DNA from: Enterobacter sp. Cy-643
Lineage (GTDB): Bacteria; Pseudomonadota; Gammaproteobacteria; Enterobacterales; Enterobacteriaceae
Assembly (NCBI RefSeq): GCF_011752815.1
Contig: NZ_VWWV01000002.1
Span: forward strand, 806,001 to 870,000
Reading direction: 5' to 3'
DNA: 64,000 nucleotides
This document shows, one piece after another, positions 12,858 to 23,543 of the stretch; the first letter of the stretch is position 1; the number at the start of each line of letters is the position of its first letter. A program made the translations under genes and the position numbers. Below the pieces are notes generated by a model, which was given only the letters and a program-made list of their open reading frames with translations, had not been told where the DNA came from and made no database searches.

Positions 12858-14306
12858 TTACGGGCGGTAAACCTTAATATTCTTAAAGCCCTGCTCGCTC
12901 AGATACAGCGCCTGCAGGCGGCTCATCACGCCACGCTCGCACCACAGCAGGTAGGTTTTGCTCTGGTCGAGATCGCCAAACTTAGTGCTTAACTTGTAGA
13001 ACGGCAGCGCCACGACTTCAACGCCTTCCAGCGCAAAAGGTTTCTCATCGACTTCGTCGTTGGAGCGAATGTCCAGCAGCACCTCGTTGGCCCCAAACGC
13101 ATTAACCGTTTCGACTTCCACAACGTCCTGCTGCGTCTGGGTCGCAATATCGCGAATATCAATATTGGTCGCCTCGGCAACCACGCGATCCAGAATCGAG
13201 AAGTCAAACTTCTGTTCTTCTTCCTCAATCTTCGCCTTCACCGCTTTCACTGTCGGGCTTTTCGAGATCACGCCGCAGTATTCTGGCATAGTGCGAGCGA
13301 AATCAGCGGTACCGATTTCACGGGCAAGATCGATAATGTGCTCTTTGTCGTGGGAAATCAGCGGGCGTAGGATCAGCGTATCGGAAACATTGTCGATCAG
13401 GCGCAGGTTGGTCAGCGTCTGGCTGGACACCTGGCCTAACGCTTCGCCGGTCACCAGCGCCTGAACGCCGTAACGCTCGGCCACCTGAGAGGCAGCACGC
13501 ACAAACATACGTTTCAATACCACGCCCATCTGCCCGTCTTCGACTTTCTCCAGGATCTCGCCGACCACGGGCTCAAAGTTAATGGCAACAAAACGCACGC
13601 GGTGAGAGCTGCCGAAGCGGTTCCACAGATAATGTGCCACCTGCTTCACGCCGATCTCGTGGGCAGCTCCGCCCAGGTTGAAGAAGCAATAATGCACGCG
13701 GCAGCCACGGCGCATCAGCATGTAGCTGGACACGCCGGAGTCGAAACCGCCGGAAATCAGCGACAGCACGTCTTCCTGAGTCCCGATAGGGAAACCGCCA
13801 ATGCCTTCATAGCGGCCTTTAACCAGCAGCAGGCGATCGTTTTCGATCTCGAGATTGACCGTCACATCCGGATCGTTGAGCTTAACGCGCGCGGATTCGA
13901 TGTGCTGATTCAGCCCGCCGCCTACATAGCGCTCAACGTCAATGGAGCTAAATTCATGTTTCCCACGGCGTTTTACGCGCACGCAGAAGCTTTTGCCTTC
14001 CAGCTTGTCGCGGTACAGCTCCAGCGCCTGCTCAAAGATGTTGTGCATGTCGGTGTACGGCACATCTTCAACTTCAAGAATGTGGTGGATACCCGGAATG
14101 CGGGTCAGCGCTTCACGAATGGCAATACGCTGGTTTTCATCTTTGGCGCGAACTTCAATGTTGTCCCAGTGGCGAACAACCGCCAGGCTCTCATCGTAGT
14201 GTTTTAAAACGTTACGAATATTCCCGGTGAGCATCTTAATAAAGCGTATGCGCACAGATTGGCTCTTGATGGTGATTTCCGGGAACAATTTAATGATAAA
14301 CTTCAT
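12858..14306 (-). CDS. thiI: tRNA 4-thiouridine synthase / thiazole sulfurtransferase ThiI
   Basis: Transfers sulfur from IscS to uridine 8 of tRNA (s4U) and to ThiS for the thiazole of thiamin. The 482 residues have, in order, an N-terminal ferredoxin-like and THUMP RNA-binding region (1-165), a PP-loop ATPase with [12 protein letters not shown] near 180-195, the catalytic Cys344 in [12 protein letters not shown], and a C-terminal rhodanese domain with the persulfide Cys456 in [13 protein letters not shown]. Length and cysteine positions equal E. coli ThiI. Divergent from xseB. Confidence 0.97.
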   Translation of the reverse strand: MKFIIKLFPEITIKSQSVRIRFIKMLTGNIRNVLKHYDESLAVVRHWDNIEVRAKDENQRIAIREALTRIPGIHHILEVEDVPYTDMHNIFEQALELYRDKLEGKSFCVRVKRRGKHEFSSIDVERYVGGGLNQHIESARVKLNDPDVTVNLEIENDRLLLVKGRYEGIGGFPIGTQEDVLSLISGGFDSGVSSYMLMRRGCRVHYCFFNLGGAAHEIGVKQVAHYLWNRFGSSHRVRFVAINFEPVVGEILEKVEDGQMGVVLKRMFVRAASQVAERYGVQALVTGEALGQVSSQTLTNLRLIDNVSDTLILRPLISHDKEHIIDLAREIGTADFARTMPEYCGVISKSPTVKAVKAKIEEEEQKFDFSILDRVVAEATNIDIRDIATQTQQDVVEVETVNAFGANEVLLDIRSNDEVDEKPFALEGVEVVALPFYKLSTKFGDLDQSKTYLLWCERGVMSRLQALYLSEQGFKNIKVYRP

Positions 14307-14527
14307 GGCGGTAAGGGTTCGTTTAGTCAGCCGGGCTGGCTGCGCAGCACGCGGGCATAGAAAGAAGTACTTGCAGCGGCGTCATGCCACCTGCATCCGA
14401 GGCGCGCAAGTATATCACCATCCCACAAAGACTGCGCACCTTAACCGACTTACACGAGCTAGCTTGATAATCACATTGACTCCGCTACCATGTCGGCGTC
14501 GAATTAAAACAGAGTCAGACATTCACC

Positions 14528-14770
14528 ATGCCGAAAAAAACCGAATCTCCGGCCAGCTTCGAAACCGCACTGGTCGAACTGGAGCAAATAGTTACTCGTC
14601 TGGAAAGCGGCGATCTCGCCCTTGAAGAGGCGTTAAACGAATTTGAGCGCGGCGTGCAGCTGGCTCGCCAGGGGCAAGTGAAACTCCAGCAGGCAGAGCA
14701 GCGCGTACAGATTTTACTGAGCGACAGCGAAGACGCCCCTCTGACTCCCTTTACCCCGGACGCCGAGTAA
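14528..14770 (+). CDS. xseB: Exodeoxyribonuclease VII small subunit
   Basis: 80-residue acidic, helical subunit of ExoVII, a single-strand-specific DNase, working with XseA, which is encoded elsewhere. Family hallmarks are [20 protein letters not shown] and [20 protein letters not shown]. The ATG at 14528 starts [10 protein letters not shown] as in E. coli. It leads the xseB-ispA-dxs-yajO operon; only one base separates its stop from the ispA start. Confidence 0.95.
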   Translation: MPKKTESPASFETALVELEQIVTRLESGDLALEEALNEFERGVQLARQGQVKLQQAEQRVQILLSDSEDAPLTPFTPDAE

Positions 14771-14771
14771 T

Positions 14772-15671
14772 ATGGATTTTAATCAACAGCTTCAGGCCCA
14801 TGTTGTTCGGGTTAACGACGCTATTGCGCGTTTCCTGGCGCCGCTGCCGTTTCAGAACAGTCCACTGGTTGAAGCGATGCACTATGGCGCACTATTGGGC
14901 GGTAAACGTCTGCGCCCGTTCCTCGTGTACGCCACCGGGGAAATGTTTGGGGTCGCCGACGAAGCGCTCGACGCGCCAGCCGCGGCAGTGGAATGCATTC
15001 ACGCCTATTCCCTGATTCACGATGATTTACCGGCCATGGACAACGACGATTTACGTCGCGGGCAGCCGACCTGCCACATTAAATTTGGCGAAGAGAATGC
15101 TATTCTGGCGGGAGATGCCCTGCAAACGCTGGCGTTTTCTATACTGAGTGATGCGCCAATGCCCGGCGTTAATATTGCCGATCGCTTAGCCATGGTTTCG
15201 GAACTCGCCGCCGCCAGCGGCGTGGCAGGTATGTGTGGCGGCCAGGCGCTGGATTTAGAAGCCGAAGGCAAGCAAGTTGACCTGGCTTCCCTGGAGCGCA
15301 TTCACCGCCATAAAACCGGGGCATTGATTCGTTCCGCCGTTCGCCTGGGCGCGCTGAGCGCCGGTGAAGCGGGCCGTAAAGCCCTGCCGATTCTGGACCG
15401 CTATGCCGCAAGCATTGGTCTCGCTTTCCAGGTTCAGGATGACATTCTGGACGTTATCGGCGATACCGCCACGATAGGCAAACGCCAGGGCGCCGATCAG
15501 CAACTGGGCAAAAGTACTTATCCGGCGCTGCTGGGGCTTGAACAGGCGCAGGCAAAAGCGCAGGATCTCTATCAGGAAGCACTGCAGGCTCTGGCTGAAC
15601 TTGCCGAGCTGTCGCTGGACACGGCGGCACTGCAAGCGTTAGCCAACTACATTATCCACCGTGATAAATAA
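14772..15671 (+). CDS. ispA: Farnesyl diphosphate synthase
   Basis: Condenses DMAPP and GPP with IPP to farnesyl diphosphate in the cytosol, feeding quinone, undecaprenyl and heme O synthesis. The 299 residues carry the first Asp-rich motif [15 protein letters not shown] (about 83-97) with the small insertion typical of bacterial FPP synthases, GGKRLRPFL upstream, and the second motif [12 protein letters not shown] (about 222-233). Preceded immediately by xseB and followed by dxs 29 bp later. Confidence 0.97.
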   Translation: MDFNQQLQAHVVRVNDAIARFLAPLPFQNSPLVEAMHYGALLGGKRLRPFLVYATGEMFGVADEALDAPAAAVECIHAYSLIHDDLPAMDNDDLRRGQPTCHIKFGEENAILAGDALQTLAFSILSDAPMPGVNIADRLAMVSELAAASGVAGMCGGQALDLEAEGKQVDLASLERIHRHKTGALIRSAVRLGALSAGEAGRKALPILDRYAASIGLAFQVQDDILDVIGDTATIGKRQGADQQLGKSTYPALLGLEQAQAKAQDLYQEALQALAELAELSLDTAALQALANYIIHRDK

Positions 15672-15700
15672 CGTATAACAACGATGAGTTTAGATTTCTG

Positions 15701-17563
15701 ATGAGTTTTGATATCGCCAAATACCCGACCCTCGCTCTGGTGGATGCCAGCCCGGATCTGCGAGTGCTGCCTAAGGAGAGCTTACCCAAGCTTTGCGATG
15801 AGCTGCGCCGTTATCTGCTCGACAGCGTAAGCCGCTCCAGCGGGCACTTTGCCTCCGGCCTCGGCACGGTCGAACTGACCGTGGCGCTGCACTATGTCTA
15901 TAACACGCCGTTCGATCAACTCATCTGGGACGTTGGCCACCAGGCCTACCCGCACAAAATTCTGACCGGCCGCCGCGATAAAATTGGCACTATTCGCCAG
16001 AAAGGCGGCCTGCATCCATTCCCGTGGCGCGCGGAAAGCGAGTACGACGTGCTGAGCGTGGGTCACTCGTCCACCTCCATTAGCGCGGGTATCGGGATCG
16101 CCGTTGCCGCAGAAAAGGAAGGCAAAGACCGCAAAACCGTCTGCGTGATTGGCGATGGCGCCATTACCGCCGGTATGGCCTTCGAAGCGATGAACCACGC
16201 CGGTGATATTCGCCCGGATATGCTGGTGGTGCTTAACGACAACGAGATGTCGATCTCCGAGAACGTCGGCGCGCTGAACAACCATCTGGCGCAGCTGCTT
16301 TCCGGCAAGCTTTACTCCACGCTGCGCGAAGGCGGCAAAAAAGTTTTCTCCGGCGTGCCGCCTATCAAAGAGCTGCTGAAGCGTACCGAAGAACACATTA
16401 AGGGCATGGTGGTGCCGGGCACGCTGTTTGAAGAGCTTGGCTTTAACTATATCGGGCCTATCGACGGCCACGACGTGATTGGACTCGTGAATACGCTGAA
16501 AAACATGCGCAGCCTGAAAGGCCCGCAGTTCCTGCATATCATGACCAAAAAAGGGCGTGGCTACGCCCCGGCAGAAAAAGATCCGATCAGCTTCCATGCG
16601 GTGCCGAAGTTCGATCCACAGAGCGGGACGCTGCCTAAAAGCTCCGGCGGCCTGCCGAGCTATTCGAAGATCTTCGGTAACTGGCTGTGCGAAACCGCAG
16701 CCCACGATGACAAACTGATGGCGATCACGCCTGCCATGCGTGAAGGCTCCGGCATGGTGGAATTTTCACGACAGTATCCTGACCAGTACTTTGATGTGGC
16801 GATTGCCGAGCAGCACGCGGTGACCTTCGCAGCGGGCCTGGCGATTGGCGGCTACAAGCCGGTCGTTGCCATCTACTCAACTTTCCTGCAGCGTGCTTAC
16901 GACCAGGTGATTCACGACGTCGCGATTCAGAAGCTGCCGGTGATGTTTGCCATCGATCGCGCAGGCATTGTCGGCGCTGACGGCCAGACGCATCAGGGCG
17001 CTTTTGATATCTCCTTCCTGCGCTGCATCCCGGATATGGTTATCATGACCCCGAGCGACGAAAACGAATGTCGCCAGATGCTACACACGGGTTACCACTA
17101 CAGCGCAGGCCCAAGCGCCGTGCGTTACCCGCGTGGCACCGGAACCGGCGCAGAGCTGGAACCGCTCGCAGAGCTGCCAATAGGTAAAGGCGTAGTGAAA
17201 CGCGAAGGCGAAAAAATTGCGCTGCTCAACTTCGGCACTTTACTGCCGGAAGCCGCAGCGGCAGCCAAAGCGCTGAATGCCACGCTGGTCGATATGCGTT
17301 TTGTGAAGCCACTGGATGAAGCCCTGATTCTCGAACTCGCCGCCAGCCACGACTCGCTGGTCACGATTGAAGAGAACGCCATTATGGGCGGGGCCGGCAG
17401 CGGCGTGAACGAAGTGCTGATGGCCCACCGTAAACCCGTTCCCGTGCTTAATCTCGGCCTGCCAGATTTCTTTATTCCTCAGGGCACGCAGGAAGAAGCA
17501 CGGGCGGCAATCGGCCTTGATGCGGCCGGCATCGAAGCGAAGATCCGGAGCTGGGTGGGTTAA
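15701..17563 (+). CDS. dxs: 1-deoxy-D-xylulose-5-phosphate synthase
   Basis: Thiamin-diphosphate enzyme that condenses pyruvate and glyceraldehyde 3-phosphate, the first and flux-limiting step of the MEP isoprenoid pathway. The 620 residues match the E. coli length. Visible are [15 protein letters not shown] (His for catalysis), the ThDP/Mg motif [15 protein letters not shown]...[10 protein letters not shown], the transketolase pyrimidine domain with [15 protein letters not shown] (catalytic Glu), and a C-terminal domain with [12 protein letters not shown]. Operon with ispA; yajO follows after an ERIC element. Confidence 0.98.
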   Translation: MSFDIAKYPTLALVDASPDLRVLPKESLPKLCDELRRYLLDSVSRSSGHFASGLGTVELTVALHYVYNTPFDQLIWDVGHQAYPHKILTGRRDKIGTIRQKGGLHPFPWRAESEYDVLSVGHSSTSISAGIGIAVAAEKEGKDRKTVCVIGDGAITAGMAFEAMNHAGDIRPDMLVVLNDNEMSISENVGALNNHLAQLLSGKLYSTLREGGKKVFSGVPPIKELLKRTEEHIKGMVVPGTLFEELGFNYIGPIDGHDVIGLVNTLKNMRSLKGPQFLHIMTKKGRGYAPAEKDPISFHAVPKFDPQSGTLPKSSGGLPSYSKIFGNWLCETAAHDDKLMAITPAMREGSGMVEFSRQYPDQYFDVAIAEQHAVTFAAGLAIGGYKPVVAIYSTFLQRAYDQVIHDVAIQKLPVMFAIDRAGIVGADGQTHQGAFDISFLRCIPDMVIMTPSDENECRQMLHTGYHYSAGPSAVRYPRGTGTGAELEPLAELPIGKGVVKREGEKIALLNFGTLLPEAAAAAKALNATLVDMRFVKPLDEALILELAASHDSLVTIEENAIMGGAGSGVNEVLMAHRKPVPVLNLGLPDFFIPQGTQEEARAAIGLDAAGIEAKIRSWVG

Positions 17564-17569
17564 CTTCAT

Positions 17570-17698
17570 CCGTACACTAAATAATTCAACCCACAGCACG
17601 ACGGCAAGTGAGCATATCCCGATGAGCTTACTTAGGTAAGTGATTCGGGTATGAGAGCGCCGCCAACACCGCTGTGGGTTGAAGGATGACGTGTACGG
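17570..17698. repeat. ERIC element (enterobacterial repetitive intergenic consensus)
   Basis: The ends CCGTACAC and GTGTACGG are inverse complements 129 bp apart. Inside are ACTAAATAATTC, a second arm pair CAACCCACAG/CTGTGGGTTG, and the ERIC core ATGAGCTTACTTAGGTAAGT followed by GATTCGGGT. These follow the ERIC consensus closely. It lies between dxs and yajO, probably within the transcript. Confidence 0.9.
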
Positions 17699-17746
17699 CC
17701 TGCTATGCTTTTAGGATAACCCTACAACATCAGCAGGAGCGATATC

Positions 17747-18721
17747 ATGCAATACAATCCTTTAGGCACCACCGACCTTAACGTCTCCCGCCTTTGCCTC
17801 GGCTGTATGACCTTTGGCGAACCGGACCGCGGCAGCCATGCCTGGACGCTTCCCGAAGAGAGCAGCCGGGAAATAATCCGCCGCGCGCTGGAAAACGGCA
17901 TCAATTTCTTCGACACCTCAAATAACTACTCCGACGGCAGCAGCGAAGAGATTTTAGGCCGCGCGCTGCGCGACTTCGCTCGCCGCCAGGACGTTGTGGT
18001 TGCCACTAAGGTTTACAACAAAGTTGGCGATCTGCCTCAGGGTCTCTCCCGCCCACAGATCCTGCGTTCAATTGACGAAAGCCTGACACGGCTTGGCACC
18101 GACTACGTTGATCTGCTGCAAATCCACCGCTGGGACTACAGCACGCCCATTGAAGAGACGCTAGAGGCACTTAACGACGTGGTTAAGGCCGGGAAAGCTC
18201 GTTATATCGGCGCCTCTTCAATGCGCAGCGATCAGTTTGCTCAAGCCCTGACTATGCAGTCTCAGGCAGGCTGGGCGCGATTTGTCACCATGCAGGATCA
18301 CTACAACCTGATTTATCGCGAAGAAGAGCTGGAGATGCTGCCGCTGTGCTACAAAGAAAAAATTGCGGTGATCCCCTGGAGCCCGCTCGCGCGCGGCAAG
18401 CTGACTCGCCCATGGGGAGATACCACGGCAAGATCTGTCTCGGATGAAGTAGGAAAATCGCTCTACCAGACCAATAACGAAAACGACGCGCTTATCGCCG
18501 AGCGCCTGGCAAATATCGCCGCTGATAACGGCGTTTCACGCGCGCAGGTAGCGCTGGCCTGGCTGCTCAGCAAGCCGGGTATTGCCGCGCCGGTTGTCGG
18601 ACCTTCCCGCCAGGAGCAGCTGGACGACTTGCTTGGCGCGGTAGATTTAACGCTGAAGCCTGAGGAAATTGCCGAGCTGGAGACGCCGTATCAGCGGCAT
18701 CCGGTGGCAGGATATAAATAA
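17747..18721 (+). CDS. yajO: Aldo-keto reductase YajO
   Basis: 324-residue TIM-barrel NADPH oxidoreductase, the same length as E. coli YajO. The AKR tetrad is visible: FFDTSNNYSDGSSEEILG (Asp and Tyr), VVATKVYNK (Lys) and LLQIHRWD (His). YajO variants can rescue loss of dxs in E. coli by making 1-deoxyxylulose 5-phosphate, which suits its place behind dxs, but the normal substrate is uncertain. The start at 17747 has CAGGAG in front. Confidence 0.92.
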   Translation: MQYNPLGTTDLNVSRLCLGCMTFGEPDRGSHAWTLPEESSREIIRRALENGINFFDTSNNYSDGSSEEILGRALRDFARRQDVVVATKVYNKVGDLPQGLSRPQILRSIDESLTRLGTDYVDLLQIHRWDYSTPIEETLEALNDVVKAGKARYIGASSMRSDQFAQALTMQSQAGWARFVTMQDHYNLIYREEELEMLPLCYKEKIAVIPWSPLARGKLTRPWGDTTARSVSDEVGKSLYQTNNENDALIAERLANIAADNGVSRAQVALAWLLSKPGIAAPVVGPSRQEQLDDLLGAVDLTLKPEEIAELETPYQRHPVAGYK

Positions 18722-18723
18722 TG

Positions 18724-18861
18724 CCCCTCACCCCGGCCCTCTCCCAAAGGGAGAAGGGGAAAACCGTTGCCGCCTTTAAGTCCCTTTCTCTTTAAGACTG
18801 AGAAGAAACCTTATGGTTTTAATTCCCCTTTCCCTTTCAGGGAGAGGGCTGGGGTGAGGGT
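18724..18861. repeat. Inverted palindromic repeat between yajO and thiL
   Basis: CCCCTCACCCCGGCCCTCTC at the left and GGGAGAGGGCTGGGGTGAGG at the right are near-perfect inverse complements about 100 bp apart, each with its own small hairpin. They fill the space between the convergent gene ends. In E. coli this position holds pgpA; no trace of pgpA coding sequence is seen. Confidence 0.75.
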
Positions 18862-18873
18862 CACGGTCAGCCA

Positions 18874-19845
18874 CTACGAAAAGTGGTCATAACCCTTCAT
18901 CTCCAGCGTCACCGGCTTGCCTTCCCGGGTAAACTGCAGCCCTTCAGAAGCGGAAACAATCTGCCCAATACAGGTATAAGGCACGCCCAGATTGCCGATA
19001 GCCACTTCCAGCGCGCCACGGTTTAGCTCGGGCACGGTGAAACACAGCTCGTAGTCTTCGCCCCCGGACATCGCCCATTTTAGCGCCTGTTCTGGCTCAA
19101 CGTGCTCGCGTAATGCGTCGGAATACGGCAGTAAATCGAGGTCGATACGCGCCCCGCACTCGCTGGCCTTCAGGATATGGCCGAGATCGGAAATCAGGCC
19201 GTCTGAAAGATCGATGGCGCTGTTGGCCAGATCGCGAAGCGCCTGGCCGTGCAAAACTCGCGGCGTTGGGCGCAGATGTCGCTTAACCAGATAATCCGCA
19301 TGCTGTTCATTCGCAACCTGCAGACGCTTCTGCAGGATCGCAAGACCAGCCGCGCTGTCGCCCGGCGTACCGGTGACATAAATCCAGTCCCCGGCTTTTG
19401 CACCGCTGCGCTTCAGCGCCCGACCGGCCGGGATCATGCCGTGAATACCCAGCGTCAAAGAGAGCGGGCCGCGGGTTGTATCGCCGCCAATCAGCTGCAT
19501 ATCGTAATAATCCAGCTGCTCAAACAGGCTGTCGCTGAATGCCTCCAGCCAGGCTTCATCCACTTCAGGAAGCGTTATCGCAAGCGTTAGCCAAGCCGGA
19601 TCTGCGCCCATTGCCGCCAGATCGCTTAAATTCACCGCCAGCGCCTTGTAGCCCAAATCGCGCGGGTCGATATCCGGTAGGAAATGATTGCCGCTCACCA
19701 GCGTATCGGTGCTGATCGCCAGCAGTTTTTTTTCGGGTACCGACAGCAACGCACAGTCGTCGCCAATACCGGCTTCCACATCACGACGAGAACTTGTAAC
19801 GCGATCGAAGTAACGGGCAATCAGGGAAAACTCACCGCATGCCAT
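18874..19845 (-). CDS. thiL: Thiamin-monophosphate kinase
   Basis: ATP-dependent phosphorylation of thiamin monophosphate to the cofactor thiamin diphosphate. The 323 residues start [15 protein letters not shown] and show the AIR-synthase/PurM-like signatures [32 protein letters not shown] and [12 protein letters not shown], ending at KGYDHFS. It is the last gene of nrdR-ribD-ribE-nusB-thiL, 63 bp after nusB. The usual overlapping downstream partner pgpA is missing. Confidence 0.97.
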   Translation of the reverse strand: MACGEFSLIARYFDRVTSSRRDVEAGIGDDCALLSVPEKKLLAISTDTLVSGNHFLPDIDPRDLGYKALAVNLSDLAAMGADPAWLTLAITLPEVDEAWLEAFSDSLFEQLDYYDMQLIGGDTTRGPLSLTLGIHGMIPAGRALKRSGAKAGDWIYVTGTPGDSAAGLAILQKRLQVANEQHADYLVKRHLRPTPRVLHGQALRDLANSAIDLSDGLISDLGHILKASECGARIDLDLLPYSDALREHVEPEQALKWAMSGGEDYELCFTVPELNRGALEVAIGNLGVPYTCIGQIVSASEGLQFTREGKPVTLEMKGYDHFS

Positions 19846-19908
19846 GCGTGATACCTCAGGAATGTCAGTTGCAGGAAAAAAGAAGGCCGGGAAAACCCGG
19901 CCAGGAGA

Positions 19909-20328
19909 TTACTTCTTGTGGGGACGAATAGCGGGAGCGGCTTTGTCGAGAACGCCGTTAACGAACTTATGGCTGTCTTCGGCACCGAAGGTTTTCGCCA
20001 GCTCAATCGCTTCGTTGATGGCCACTTTGTAAGGCACATCATCACGTTTGGACAGTTCAAACAGCGCAATGCGCAGTACCGCTTTTTCCACCTGACCCAG
20101 CTCATCAAGCAGACGTGACAGGTAAGGCTTCATCAGCCCATCCAGATACGCGCTGTTGGTAGCCACGCCGCTCAGCAGCTCGCGGAAATAGACAACGTCA
20201 ACGTCTTTGACGTCCTGTTCCGCCAGGAACTGGTATTCGACATCAGCGATGTCGTTTTTAGACAACTGCCAGGAGTAGAGCGCCTGGACGGCACACTCAC
20301 GGGCGCGGCGACGAGCAGCAGGTTTCAC
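19909..20328 (-). CDS. nusB: Transcription antitermination factor NusB
   Basis: 139-residue all-helical RNA-binding protein. With NusE (S10) it binds boxA in rRNA leaders and supports processive antitermination. It shows the Arg-rich start [20 protein letters not shown] and the C-terminal [27 protein letters not shown]. Length equals E. coli NusB. It lies 19 bp after ribE, and co-occurrence with rib and thi genes is standard for the family. Confidence 0.97.
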   Translation of the reverse strand: MKPAARRRARECAVQALYSWQLSKNDIADVEYQFLAEQDVKDVDVVYFRELLSGVATNSAYLDGLMKPYLSRLLDELGQVEKAVLRIALFELSKRDDVPYKVAINEAIELAKTFGAEDSHKFVNGVLDKAAPAIRPHKK

Positions 20329-20347
20329 GGATTTCCCCTTACAAAAA

Positions 20348-20818
20348 TCAGGCCTTGATGGCTTTCAATACATTAATCATTTCAAGCGCGGTCAGTGCAG
20401 CTTCTGCACCTTTGTTACCGGCTTTGGTGCCAGCGCGTTCGATGGCTTGTTCAATGCTTTCAGTGGTCAGCACGCCGAAGGCAACGGGAATACCGCTGTC
20501 CTGGCCTACGCTTAACAGACCGTTGCTGGCACCGCCGGCAACGTATTCGAAGTGTGCAGTGCCTCCGCGAATCACGGTGCCCAGCGCGATAACAGCATCG
20601 TATTTACCGGTTTTTGCCAGTGCATCAGCGGCCAGCGGCAGCTCGTAAGCGCCCGGCACCCAAACTACGGTGATGTTTTTGTCTTTCACCTGACCAATGC
20701 GTTTCAGGGCGTCGATAGCACCTTCCAGCAGGCTGTCATTGATGAAGTTGTTAAAACGCGCGATGGTGATGGCGACGCGAGCGTCAGGAGTAGCAACAGC
20801 AGCTTCAATAATGTTCAT
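20348..20818 (-). CDS. ribE: 6,7-dimethyl-8-ribityllumazine synthase
   Basis: Penultimate riboflavin step: condenses the ribityl-aminouracil with dihydroxybutanone phosphate; forms hollow 60-mers. The 156 residues contain the substrate loops [44 protein letters not shown] (catalytic His) and [17 protein letters not shown]. Also called ribH. Between ribD (76 bp) and nusB (19 bp). Confidence 0.97.
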   Translation of the reverse strand: MNIIEAAVATPDARVAITIARFNNFINDSLLEGAIDALKRIGQVKDKNITVVWVPGAYELPLAADALAKTGKYDAVIALGTVIRGGTAHFEYVAGGASNGLLSVGQDSGIPVAFGVLTTESIEQAIERAGTKAGNKGAEAALTALEMINVLKAIKA

Positions 20819-20894
20819 AATCTTCCTTTACGGGTTCTGTTTAGCCCCGCAGGGGGGCGGATTTTATCATAATCTTTTCGTGACTGCTTACGTT

Positions 20895-22018
20895 TTACTG
20901 GCGTCCGTAAATGGGCGTCAAATGCAGGCACAAATCGGGGCCGACCTGGCGGACTTCGCTAAAGCTGAATTCCGGCGCATCAGCAAGTTTTTCAAGGCCG
21001 GGAAGCTCGCACAAACCGCGGGCATCGTTGCCTAATAATTTTGGCGCAACATAGACAATCAGCTCATCCACCAGGCCTGCCTGCAACAGCGCTCCGGCAA
21101 GCGTAGACCCAGCTTCAACCCAGACAGAGTTCACCTGGCGTTTGCCAAGCTGCATCATTAACACCACCAAATCAAGATGGCCGTTATGTTCAGGCACCAG
21201 CAGTTGCTCAACGCCCTCCGGCCAGGACTGTTCATCCGCCTGACTGCGGGCAAGCCAGGTTTGCCCCGGATTGGCAATAATTTGGTGCTGTGGCGTTACC
21301 CGGTTTTGACGATCCAGCACAATACGAATCGGCTGACGCAAATCCTGTTGGGCATAAATAGCCTGGCTGGCGCTATCCAGCTCATCCCAGCGCACCGTTA
21401 ATGACGGATTATCCGCCAATACGGTCGCGTCGCTGGAAAGAATCGCGGCACTTTGCGCGCGCTGGCGCTGCACGTCGCGACGCGCCTGGGGAGAGGTGAC
21501 CCATTTACTCTCTCCGCTTGCCATAGCCGTACGGCCGTCCAGCGAGGCACCTAACTTGAGCTGAATATATGGGAATCCGGTGCGCATACGCTTGAGGAAC
21601 CCGCGGTTCAGCGCTTCGGCTTCGTTCATCATCAGGCCGTGGCTGACTTCAATGCCCGCCTGCTGCAAGCGGTAGAGGCCCCGGCCGGCAACCTGCGGAT
21701 TAGGGTCCTGCATAGCGGCCACCACGCGAGAAACGCCCGCGGCAATCAAGGCATCGCAGCACGGAGGCGTGCGGCCATGGTGGCTGCAGGGTTCGAGCGT
21801 AACGTAAGCCGTTGCGCCCCGGGCCTGCTCACCTGCCATACGCAAAGCGTGCACTTCTGCATGAGGTTCACCGGCGCGAAAATGGAACCCTTCTCCCACA
21901 ATATTGCCGTCTTTGACAATCACGCAGCCGACATTCGGGTTCGGTGCGGTGGTAAAACGCCCACGCTTAGCCAGCTCAAGCGCTCGAGCCATAAACTGTT
22001 CATCAAGGGACATCGGCA

Positions 22019-22019
<1 letters not shown>
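20895..22019 (-). CDS. ribD: Bifunctional riboflavin deaminase/reductase RibD
   Basis: Second and third steps of the riboflavin pyrimidine branch. The N-terminal deaminase domain (about 1-150) has the zinc motifs PHAEVHALRMAG and TLEPCSHHGRTPPCCDAL. The C-terminal reductase domain (about 150-374) has LKLGASLDGRTAM and WVEAGSTLAGALLQAGLVDE. The ATG at 22019 overlaps the nrdR stop (TAATG) and has AGGA at good spacing; an ATG two codons on is an alternative. The 374 residues are slightly longer than in E. coli, with an extended C terminus. Confidence 0.95.
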
Positions 22020-22552
<533 letters not shown>

Positions 22553-22621
22553 TCAAATATGACTTTTCAAGCGCGAAGAACTACGCTTAAATCAGCCAAC
22601 TTTAACAAGGAAAAACCAACC

Positions 22622-23182
22622 ATGACAAAGACTTACTTAAGAATCATCCTGGTTTCAAGCCTGATGAGCCTGACCGCTTGTGCCCAGCAAACTGAAGTGC
22701 GTCAGATGCGCAGTCAAATTGGTTCGTTGAATCAGGAAATGACCAAACTTAGCCAGCAAACGGTGAAACTGACCCAGCAAAATGCCCTGAACGCGAAGTC
22801 GACCAGCGGCGTTTACCTGCTACCGGGCTCAAACACGGCAGCACGCCTCAATAGCCAGATTGGTAACCTGAAAATGTCGCTGACAAACGTTGCGGCAGAA
22901 GCCAACGGCACCCGCGCCACGTTGCTGATTCAGGGGGAGTCGAACGATCCGCTGCCGGCATTTAGCGGCAAAGTAGAATGGGGGCAGATCCAGGGCACCA
23001 CCGACAGTTTCCAGGAAGTTAACGTGCAAACTCAGTCCATAGATGCCCCGGCCAGCATTCTTGCCCCAAGCGACGTGTCGATTCCGCTCCGCCTTCCCGG
23101 CATCACGCCCGCTCAATTAGGGTTTGTGCGCGTCCACGATATTCAGCCAGTTTCTGCCGCACAGCCAGCGCCCGCGCAATAA
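22622..23182 (+). CDS. yajI: DUF3251 lipoprotein YajI
   Basis: 186-residue putative lipoprotein. The signal peptide MTKTYLRIILVSSLMSLTAC ends in a lipobox with Cys20. A Gln-rich coiled-coil segment follows (about 25-60, MRSQIGSLNQEMTKLSQQT), then a small beta domain and a Pro/Ala/Gln-rich tail. Position between nrdR and tsx and the DUF3251-type layout fit E. coli YajI. Function unknown. The ATG at 22622 follows AAGGAAAAACCAACC, and the signal peptide fixes the start. Confidence 0.85.
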   Translation: MTKTYLRIILVSSLMSLTACAQQTEVRQMRSQIGSLNQEMTKLSQQTVKLTQQNALNAKSTSGVYLLPGSNTAARLNSQIGNLKMSLTNVAAEANGTRATLLIQGESNDPLPAFSGKVEWGQIQGTTDSFQEVNVQTQSIDAPASILAPSDVSIPLRLPGITPAQLGFVRVHDIQPVSAAQPAPAQ

Positions 23183-23276
23183 CTTGTCGCTCCCTTGCCC
23201 GGCGAGGGAGCCTGTCACACTCTTTCACATGCCCCGCACAATATGTGAAGCAAATCCTCTATTACCCCCACACTTC

Positions 23277-23298
23277 TACAGTGATCTGAATCACACTT
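23277..23298. promoter_or_regulatory. CRP (cAMP receptor protein) binding site upstream of tsx
   Basis: The core GTGA-N6-TCAC is perfect (GTGATCTGAATCAC), and 16 of the 22 bases agree with the symmetric consensus. It lies 246 bp before the tsx start. CRP activation of tsx is established in E. coli. Confidence 0.65.
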
Positions 23299-23378
23299 AT
23301 ATGTAACAACCTGGCATACGTTTGCGTAATTTGACGAAGCAGGTACAATCACGCCGTTTTTAATGTGCGCAAACGTGA

Positions 23379-23394
23379 ACGCAATCGATTACGC
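23379..23394. promoter_or_regulatory. Possible PurR/LacI-family operator upstream of tsx
   Basis: ACGCAATCGATTACGC is a near palindrome with about 12 of 16 matches to the PurR consensus ACGCAAACGTTTNCGT. Purine control of a nucleoside channel would make sense, but a CytR site or chance are alternatives. Confidence 0.35.
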
Positions 23395-23543
23395 ATATGA
23401 GAAGAATGTGAAATAGAACATATTTTTGTGAGCAGGGATTTCTATAATAGTCGCGCTGCAAAGGTCCTTCCCTGAGACCGGCGGCCAGGGATGACATCTC
23501 ACATCCGCATCGCACCAAAATTACGTAAACAGTGGCTAAAAAT

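Larger units (their letters stand above)
23183..23543. promoter_or_regulatory. tsx control region
   Basis: 361 bp with no gene. A hairpin GCTCCCTTGCC/GGCGAGGGAGC without a T run follows yajI (about 23189-23212). Then come a CRP site and a PurR-like palindrome (listed separately), and a further half-conserved TGTGA-N6-ACATA at about 23408-23423. E. coli tsx has two promoters controlled by CRP, CytR and DeoR; this layout is compatible, but I cannot place DeoR or CytR sites or the start points. Confidence 0.5.

Noticed and set aside
12654-12992. 112-codon frame with a 13-residue repeated peptide across the 39-bp array
   Set aside because: The repeat period happens to be a multiple of three; there is no ribosome-binding site and the frame runs antisense into thiI.
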